From Desulfovibrio sp. (GTDB lineage Bacteria > Desulfobacterota > Desulfovibrionia > Desulfovibrionales > Desulfovibrionaceae): a DNA stretch of 10,244 bases. The position numbers were made by a program, and so were the translations under genes. Below the pieces are notes generated by a model that had not been told where the DNA came from, made no database searches, and saw only the letters and a program-made list of their open reading frames with translations. The first letter of the stretch is position 1. Every line of letters begins with the position of its first letter. The stretch covers positions 1 to 10,244 of the forward strand of contig JAISNZ010000031.1 of the NCBI GenBank assembly GCA_031275955.1. Reading direction: 5' to 3'. Positions 5,887 to 10,244 of the stretch are shown in pieces.

Positions 5887-7035
5887 TCAGATCAGGCAGC
5901 CCGTAAGGGAATATTGCTGAAAGACGCTGCGGGGCGTCACAGAAGGCCGGGGACAGAATTCCCCCGCGGCGTGGGTGAAGACAAAGGGCAGCCCGGCCAG
6001 GCGTTCCCGCAGCAGGGCCATTTCCGCGAGGTGGTCCTGCAGGGCCACGGTGCGGCTGGAACAGGAAAAGAGGAGGATCAGGGCGGGGTCCCCGGCGGTC
6101 TTGCGGATGGTCGCGGCCATCTCCTCCGCGGATTCCAGCACGGAGTCGTTGGAGAGGATGCCGAAGCGCAGCAGGCTGTTGGGAAACACGCGGCCCATGC
6201 AGGCGATGGAGCCGTCGGGTTCGGCGGCGCAGGAGCAGAGGGTCTCGTCCTGGCCCGGGGGTTTCAGGAAAAAGGGGACGGCGTAGAGGGTGTCGAGGAT
6301 CCCCTCCCGGACAAGGCCGATCTTTTCCAGATAGGCCACGGCCGGCATGTTGTTGATGCTCAGGATCCTGTTGTCTTTGGCGGCCGTGATCAGGGCTTCA
6401 TCCTGATCCATGGGCATCTGCCGGTGCCGGGGAAGCTGGAGGAAAAAGGAGGGCGCAAGGGGACCCTGGATCAGGAGGAGGACGAGACGGTTGCGCCAGA
6501 TCAGGCCGTTGTGCAGGGTGTGGGCGGTCTGATAGCGCCTGGTCTCGTCCAGGGCGATGGAGCCGAAGAGGGGAACCTGGTCCGAGGCCTCGTCCAGAAT
6601 TTCCGCCAGCATATCGCCGCTTAAGTAGGGCAACGCGGGGGCGAAGGCGAGCATCAGGGATGGCCTGCCGGGCAGGGAGCCGGCAAGGCTCCGGTAAAGG
6701 CTGCCCAGACGCTTGCCCGCGTCCTGGTCAAGGGGTTCGGAGGCCCCGGCGGAGAAGGCGTGCTCGTCGCTGGTGAAGACCAGAAGGGCGAGGAGGAAGG
6801 AGTCGTGGATTTCGGGCATGGCGCTGCCCTCGGAGGTGCAGCCGATGACCGGAAAGGGAAGGCTCTCGCAGAGCTTCGTGGCTACGCCCTGGGCCATGAA
6901 GTCCAGGTTGCAGAACATCAGCCCCGCCGAACGGGCCAGCAGGCGGGAGGGGAGATCCAGCTGGCGCAGGATATCCGCCACCGCCGCTTCGGGATCGTCA
7001 ATTTCCTGGGTAAAGGCTCGCAAAACACGAATCAT
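5887..7035 (-). CDS. FIST-domain sensory protein, NosP-like partner of the hybrid kinase
   Basis: A 382-residue soluble protein with FIST_N (about 30-200) and FIST_C (about 210-360) domains. Diagnostic stretches are FPVIGCTSEG (61-70), LFGSIALDE (156-164), ILLFSCSSR (320-328), the GEF near 358-360 and the closing SLTGCLI. FIST proteins are ligand-sensing modules. One branch, NosP, binds haem and nitric oxide and controls an adjacent kinase. The gene is immediately upstream of a hybrid kinase with a 12-bp gap, strongly suggesting one complex. Histidines at 77, 92, 172, 175, 203, 205, 335 and 355 are candidates for haem or metal ligation, but I cannot tell which, if any, bind. The start is supported by AGGGAGA about 7 nt before ATG. 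No convincing promoter was seen in the 260 bp upstream, so it may be read through from the HD-GYP gene. The nitric-oxide role is inference; FIST proteins may sense small metabolites instead. Confidence 0.85.
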   Translation of the reverse strand: MIRVLRAFTQEIDDPEAAVADILRQLDLPSRLLARSAGLMFCNLDFMAQGVATKLCESLPFPVIGCTSEGSAMPEIHDSFLLALLVFTSDEHAFSAGASEPLDQDAGKRLGSLYRSLAGSLPGRPSLMLAFAPALPYLSGDMLAEILDEASDQVPLFGSIALDETRRYQTAHTLHNGLIWRNRLVLLLIQGPLAPSFFLQLPRHRQMPMDQDEALITAAKDNRILSINNMPAVAYLEKIGLVREGILDTLYAVPFFLKPPGQDETLCSCAAEPDGSIACMGRVFPNSLLRFGILSNDSVLESAEEMAATIRKTAGDPALILLFSCSSRTVALQDHLAEMALLRERLAGLPFVFTHAAGEFCPRPSVTPRSVFQQYSLTGCLI

Positions 7036-7161
7036 TCCGTCTCCCTGCGTGTCTTTTCCGGGGCGGGGCCCCGGACTCCGGCGCTGACGCCGCCCGACGA
7101 TTCAGCAAAAATTCCCGTCCGGCCTGAAACCTCTCCCTCCAGAGAGAGGGCCGCGATCTGC

Positions 7162-7201
7162 CGGGGCGTGAGCCCCGAACCCCGCCGGGGGAACCCCCGG
7201 C
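7162..7201 (-). repeat. double-hairpin repeat, copy 2 (inverted relative to copy 1)
   Basis: On the minus strand GCCGGGGG-AA-CCCCCGGC is joined by a GGGGTT linker to CGGGGC-TCAC-GCCCCG. The junction CCCCCGGCGGGGTTCGGGGC differs from copy 1 at a single base, while the loops and outer arms differ. This is the pattern expected of a dispersed palindromic repeat and not of shared coding ancestry. Confidence 0.6.
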
Positions 7202-7214
7202 AGGCGCGAAACAA

Positions 7215-7244
7215 GTCAGCCGAAAACCACACTTTCCGGCTGAC
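7215..7244 (-). terminator. terminator-like hairpin after the HD-GYP gene
   Basis: On the minus strand GTCAGCCGGAAA pairs with TTTTCGGCTGAC over a GTGTGG loop: 12 bp with one G-T wobble, the best simple stem in the spacer. It starts about 52 nt after the HD-GYP stop and is followed by TTGTTTCG, an imperfect T-tract. It may therefore terminate partially, leaving some read-through into the FIST/kinase genes. Confidence 0.55.
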
Positions 7245-7295
7245 GATCCTGCGGTCAAAGGGGCGCTTTTTCCCGCATATATCAGGAGATCAGCG

Positions 7296-8363
7296 CTAGG
7301 CCAAGATTGACGGCAAGCTGTCGGCAACTTCCAGGAAGGTGTCCACCAGCACGGGATCAAAATGGGAACCCTTTCCCTCCCGGATGATCTCCACCGCCTG
7401 CTCGTGGCTGAAGGGTTCCTTGTACGGCCGCCAGGAGATCAGTGCGTCGTAGACATCCACGATGGCCATGACCCGGCCCAGGAGGGGAATTTCCTCCCCG
7501 CGCAGGCCGTGGGGGTAGCCGGTGCCGTCCCAGCGCTCGTGGTGGGCGGCGGCCATCACCCTGGCGTATTCCAGAAAGGCGCTGTCCGTGTCGCCGTCGG
7601 CGATCCTTGCGATGATGTTCACCCCGAAGATGGCGTGCTGCTGCATCTCCCGGAATTCCTCCGCGGTCAGCTTGCCGGGTTTCTGCAGGATGCTGTCCGG
7701 GATGGAGATCTTGCCCACATCGTGCAGTTGGGAGGATTGCTGGACAAGATCCAGATCCCAGGCGGAAGCCTCATGGAGATAGTCCCCCCGGTCCAGCATG
7801 GCGGAGACAAGACAGCCCAGGCAATAGCGGGTGCGCTCCACATGGCCGCCCGTGGTGCTGTCGCGGCTTTCCACCAGTTCCGCGATGGTCCGCAGGATCT
7901 TGTTCTGCAGGGCGATCACGGTGCGCGTCTTTTCTTCCACCTTGCGCTGGAGGTTGTCGTTGTAGTCCTCCAGGGCCAACTGCTGCTCCCGCACCAGGAT
8001 GTGCAGATCGATGCGCTTGCGCAGGAGGGGCGGAGAAAAGGGCTTGATGATATAGTCAACGGCCCCCAGGCTGAGGCCCTGAAGCTCATTTTCCGGGTCG
8101 CCCATGGCGGTGAGAAAAATGACCGGGATGTCCCGCGTGTCCGGGCGCGCCTTGAGGATTCTGATGGCGTCATAGCCGCTGATCTCCGGCATGCTCACAT
8201 CCAGAAGGATCAGCGAAGGCTTGTTGCGCTCCAGAAGTTCCAGCATCTTCGTCGCCGAGGGGGCGGTGAAGACATCATAGGCGTCCGCCAGAGCGGCCTT
8301 GCCGAGTTTTAAATTCGTAATGGCGTCATCCACCAGCATGACGATTTTGCGCGTCCCGTCCAT
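7296..8363 (-). CDS. REC/HD-GYP response regulator, predicted c-di-GMP phosphodiesterase
   Basis: A 355-residue RpfG-type regulator. The receiver (about 5-120) has D12/D13, phospho-acceptor D55, T85 and K107, all expected for a functional REC domain. A linker helix about 120-160 leads to an HD-GYP domain with GGHVERT (His 174), HDVGK (214-219), HH (274-275) and GTGYP (280-284). Metal ligands and the GYP signature are kept, so hydrolysis of cyclic di-GMP to pGpG or GMP is predicted. That would favour motility over biofilm. The ATG at 8363 follows a GGGGGG-type ribosome binding site, and a good sigma-70-like promoter lies at 8426-8454. Likely phosphodonor is the downstream hybrid kinase with its Hpt domain: same strand and locus, no other kinase linked. 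That link is inference. Confidence 0.93.
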   Translation of the reverse strand: MDGTRKIVMLVDDAITNLKLGKAALADAYDVFTAPSATKMLELLERNKPSLILLDVSMPEISGYDAIRILKARPDTRDIPVIFLTAMGDPENELQGLSLGAVDYIIKPFSPPLLRKRIDLHILVREQQLALEDYNDNLQRKVEEKTRTVIALQNKILRTIAELVESRDSTTGGHVERTRYCLGCLVSAMLDRGDYLHEASAWDLDLVQQSSQLHDVGKISIPDSILQKPGKLTAEEFREMQQHAIFGVNIIARIADGDTDSAFLEYARVMAAAHHERWDGTGYPHGLRGEEIPLLGRVMAIVDVYDALISWRPYKEPFSHEQAVEIIREGKGSHFDPVLVDTFLEVADSLPSILA

Positions 8364-8425
8364 GGAGCTTTCCCCCCTGATTTTCCCTTGGCTCTCCCCT
8401 CGGAACTGTGTATATCCCCTACGGC

Positions 8426-8454
8426 AGACTAGGGCAGGGGCGGTTTTCTGTCAA
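8426..8454 (-). promoter_or_regulatory. sigma-70-like promoter of the HD-GYP gene
   Basis: Minus-strand TTGACA (8454-8449, perfect -35) and TAGTCT (8431-8426, 4/6 to TATAAT) are 17 bp apart, the optimal spacing. Predicted start is about 8419, giving a 56-nt leader before the ATG at 8363. It may drive the whole HD-GYP, FIST and kinase locus if the intervening hairpins are leaky. Confidence 0.6.
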
Positions 8455-8663
8455 GCGGGGGAGCGGTTTTTTTGGCGCCTTCGCGCGCAGCGGAGGGACA
8501 TCCGCCAGGGGCCGTCCCGGTGTCAAGCCGCGCGGGCTGTTTTGTCCGCGTTTTTACGGACACGGGGAAGCATATCGGCGGAAAAGAGGGAGACATTAGA
8601 CAGGGTCGTCACCCTGACGACAACAATTTGGAATATTTTGAAAACGATCAAGAGGAAAGTTCT
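8455..8663. other. divergent spacer with two inverted repeats
   Basis: No gene is visible between the HD-GYP promoter and the GTG of the pseudouridine synthase. Two dyads stand out: TGTCCG-N8-CGGACA at 8543-8562, and GTCGTCA-CCC-TGACGAC at 8605-8621, a perfect 7-bp arm repeat. The second is followed by an AT-rich stretch (8622-8645) that could hold the promoter of the rightward gene, though no good -35/-10 pair was found. Either dyad could be an operator. Confidence 0.4.
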
Positions 8664-9701
8664 GTGACGGCAACCCCTTCCGGCCGTCCCCTCCTCCGGG
8701 TCAGCCCGGAGGAGGAGGGCATGAAACTGGCGCGATTTCTGGAACGCCGCCTCGGTCTGCCGGGGGGGATGATCCGCAAATGGATCCGCACCGGCCAGAC
8801 CCGCCTCAACGGCCGCCGCGTCGGGCCCTTCGCCCTTCTCTCCGCCGGGGACGCCGTGCGCCTGCCCCCCTTCGCCCTGCCCCCGGAAGGGCCGCCGCCG
8901 CCCCCGGATCTTGCCGCCGCCCTCGCCGGGGCCGGGCTGGATCTCGCGGCCTGCACCAAGGATCTGCTGATCCTGCGCAAGCCCGGCGGTCTGGCCACGC
9001 ATCCGGGCAGCCGGCAGACGGACAGCGTGACCAGCCGCCTGGCCCAGGCCCTGCCTGGACTGCCCTTTCTCCCGGCCCCGGCCCACCGCCTGGATCGCCT
9101 GACCTCCGGCCTGCTTCTGGCGGGGCGGAGCCACCGCGCCCAGGAGCGGCTGCACCGCGCCTTCGCCGGGGGGAAGGGCATCGTCAAGGATTATCTGGCC
9201 TGGGCAAAGGGAACCTGGCGGGAGGAACCCTGCCTGCTCACGGACGTCCTGCGCAGGGAACAGGGCGCGGACGGCCGGGAGAGGACGCGGGCCCTGCCCG
9301 GCGGCCGGACCCTCCGGCCGGGAGAGATCCTGCCGCCTCCGGGGCCGGGAGAGGCCCGCTCCCTGGTCGTCCGGGCGGGCCTGCTCCCCGGCCGCTCCCT
9401 GCTCCTCATCCGCCTCCTGACCGGCCGGACGCACCAGATTCGGGTCCAGACGGCCTCCCGCGGCTTTCCCCTCCTGGGAGACGGCCGCCACGGCGGCCCC
9501 CCCTTTCCTCTCCTGCTCCTGCACGCCTGGCGCCTGCGCCTGGACGCGGACCTGGCCGGAGAGACCTCCCCCGGCGGAGCCTTCGAGTGCCGGGCCCTTC
9601 CGGACTGGCCCCCGCCCTACGCCCTGAAAGAGGAAGAGGCGGAAAAGGCCCTCGCCCGCCTTCAGGCCATCCATCCGGATTGCGCCATTTCCCCCGGCTG
9701 A
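8664..9701 (+). CDS. RluA-family RNA pseudouridine synthase
   Basis: Predicted to isomerise specific uridines to pseudouridine in rRNA or tRNA. With the GTG start it is 345 residues. An S4-like RNA-binding domain occupies about 18-70 (GMKLARFLERRLGLP...RLNGRRV), then a Pro-rich linker (72-82) leads to the catalytic domain. HRLDRLTSG (141-149) gives catalytic Asp 144; GRTHQIRV (254-261) and the LLGDGRHGG stretch complete the family signature. GTG at 8664 was chosen because AGAGGAAAG sits just upstream and the S4 N-terminus is then complete. The longer reading from 8472 adds 64 residues unlike the family. An ATG at 8721 behind GGAGGAGGAGG is possible but would cut into the S4 domain. RluC/RluD-type specificity cannot be told from this. 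It is divergent from the signalling genes and probably unrelated to them. Confidence 0.93.
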   Translation: MTATPSGRPLLRVSPEEEGMKLARFLERRLGLPGGMIRKWIRTGQTRLNGRRVGPFALLSAGDAVRLPPFALPPEGPPPPPDLAAALAGAGLDLAACTKDLLILRKPGGLATHPGSRQTDSVTSRLAQALPGLPFLPAPAHRLDRLTSGLLLAGRSHRAQERLHRAFAGGKGIVKDYLAWAKGTWREEPCLLTDVLRREQGADGRERTRALPGGRTLRPGEILPPPGPGEARSLVVRAGLLPGRSLLLIRLLTGRTHQIRVQTASRGFPLLGDGRHGGPPFPLLLLHAWRLRLDADLAGETSPGGAFECRALPDWPPPYALKEEEAEKALARLQAIHPDCAISPG

Positions 9702-9726
9702 GGCGCCGGGGCGGAGCCCCGGCGCC
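9702..9726 (+). terminator. strong hairpin directly after the pseudouridine synthase stop
   Basis: Eleven perfect base pairs (GGCGCCGGGGC with its complement) over a GGA loop start right after the TGA. There is no T-tract, so it may act as a processing or exonuclease block more than a classic terminator. The inner part GGGGC-GGA-GCCCC is identical to the second hairpin of the repeat at 2531-2543. Confidence 0.6.
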
Positions 9727-9811
9727 TGCCAGCGCAAATACATTGCGCGCGCGCCTTCGCGGCGGGCGTCCGCTCAAGCGGCCGCCAGGGCTATTTTATG
9801 TTGAAATTGCG
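9727..9811. other. rest of convergent spacer, small dyads
   Basis: Contains GCGCAA-ATACA-TTGCGC (9732-9748), and a short GCGC-TAAT-GCGC dyad (9809-9820) that overlaps the stop of the leftward coiled-coil gene and reads into AATTTC, a weak terminator for it. Nothing else recognisable; no gene. Confidence 0.4.
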
Positions 9812-10105
9812 CTAATGCGCTGTTTCCGGAATCCCCGTGGCGGCAAAGCGAACGCGGGAGAGCAGGGTGTCCAGAAGGGCCTTGAGGCGGCGGTTTTCCT
9901 CCTGGAGGAAATGGGCCTCCGGTTCCGCGAGGTCAGGGGAATCTTCCGGCAGGAACCGCCGGCGGCGGTTTTCCATTTCTTCCAGGTCATAGATGAGCGA
10001 GAGCATGATCAGCAGGAAATTCCTGCTTTCTCCCTCTTCGCCGAGGGAGAGATGTTCTTCCAGCACGCGCTGGAGTCTGACGCGGTCTTGCGGGGCGATA
10101 ATCAT
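9812..10105 (-). CDS. small coiled-coil protein of unknown function
   Basis: A 97-residue protein, not recognised as a family. It has no signal peptide; a moderately hydrophobic stretch FLLIMLSLIYDL (30-41) is amphipathic and too short to be a membrane helix with confidence. The C-terminal part contains a leucine-spaced helix (about 66-84, HFLQEENRRLKALLDTLL) typical of a coiled coil, preceded by a charged RRRR segment (47-50). It looks like a small dimeric adaptor or regulator. The ATG at 10105 is supported by AGAGGAAATC immediately before it, a good ribosome binding site, and composition is consistent with coding. It converges on the pseudouridine synthase gene. Its upstream neighbours are outside the window. 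Confidence 0.75.
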   Translation of the reverse strand: MIIAPQDRVRLQRVLEEHLSLGEEGESRNFLLIMLSLIYDLEEMENRRRRFLPEDSPDLAEPEAHFLQEENRRLKALLDTLLSRVRFAATGIPETAH

Positions 10106-10244
10106 GATTTCCTCTCTTTCGCCGGGAGTCGGCGCGAGCGCCTTTGCGGAAGCCGGGAATGCCGCGCGCTCCGGCGGCGCGAATGCCCCCTTCTCCAGAC
10201 AGTGTCATTGCATCAGCAAGCCGTTTACTGTCCTTAAATCGCAG

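Larger units (their letters stand above)
7036..7295. other. 260-bp gene-free, hairpin-rich spacer between HD-GYP and FIST genes
   Basis: No ORF with start signals is seen here. The region holds at least five inverted repeats: 7215-7244 (terminator-like), the paired hairpins 7162-7177 and 7184-7201, CCTCTCCC/GAGAGAGG at 7130-7149, and shorter GC dyads near 7060-7095. In the direction of transcription these lie after the HD-GYP stop and before FIST, so they would form a stacked RNA structure. They may reduce read-through or set relative mRNA levels of the two halves of the locus. Confidence 0.6.

Noticed and set aside
2878..6624. 1248-codon plus-strand open frame, antisense to the hybrid kinase and part of the FIST gene
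   Set aside because: It covers two genes with clear family motifs on the other strand, has monotonous Gly/Gln/Val/Asp composition and no domain motif. Long antisense frames are expected in GC-rich genes with third-position bias.
10210..10235. Possible sigma-54 site upstream of the small coiled-coil gene (AAGGACAGTAAACGGCTT, minus strand)
   Set aside because: Has GG-N10-GC spacing but poor match at both elements; such pairs arise by chance in GC-rich DNA.
8780..10237. 485-codon plus-strand frame overlapping the pseudouridine synthase in another frame
   Set aside because: Pro/Arg/Gly-rich low complexity, overlaps a gene with intact catalytic motifs and then reads antisense through the small coiled-coil gene.

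Overview
The window is about 10.2 kb of GC-rich bacterial chromosome holding eight genes, most of them for signal transduction. Three things point to a Gram-negative, deltaproteobacterial-type host, plausibly a Desulfovibrio-like member of the Desulfobacterota: a periplasmic ZraP-type protein, sigma-54 promoters, and a very large soluble hybrid kinase with a receiver-and-Hpt tail. No marker gene proves the taxon.

Left part (1-2560). A ZraS-like membrane histidine kinase, cut by the left window edge, reads leftward. It is divergent from a small exported ZraP-like protein, the same layout as zraP/zraSR in enterobacteria. The spacer between them has a near-ideal sigma-54 -24/-12 promoter facing zraP, a sigma-70-like promoter facing the kinase, and an inverted repeat that could bind the cognate ZraR-type activator, which would lie beyond the left edge.

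Middle-left part (2561-3099). This stretch has an unrecognised 66-residue ORF with a good ribosome binding site and its own near-consensus sigma-54 promoter. Upstream lie a 41-bp AT-rich palindrome and three related 16-bp dyads, placed as enhancer sites would be. This is the least explained and most interesting part of the window.

Centre (3100-8363, all leftward). A REC/HD-GYP response regulator (predicted c-di-GMP phosphodiesterase) with its own sigma-70-like promoter is followed by a 260-bp hairpin-rich spacer. Next come a FIST-domain sensor protein and, 12 bp later, a 924-residue soluble hybrid kinase (coiled coil, PAS, HisKA/HATPase, degenerate REC, intact REC, Hpt). FIST plus hybrid kinase plus HD-GYP resembles the NosP/NahK nitric-oxide circuits that act on c-di-GMP. 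Ligand and partners here are inferred.

Right part (8364-10244). A rightward RluA-family pseudouridine synthase starts at a GTG and ends in a very strong hairpin. It converges on a small leftward coiled-coil protein of unknown function. GC-rich hairpin repeats with a shared core occur in three intergenic spacers and are probably a dispersed genomic repeat. No tRNA, rRNA, CRISPR array, insertion sequence or phage gene was seen.
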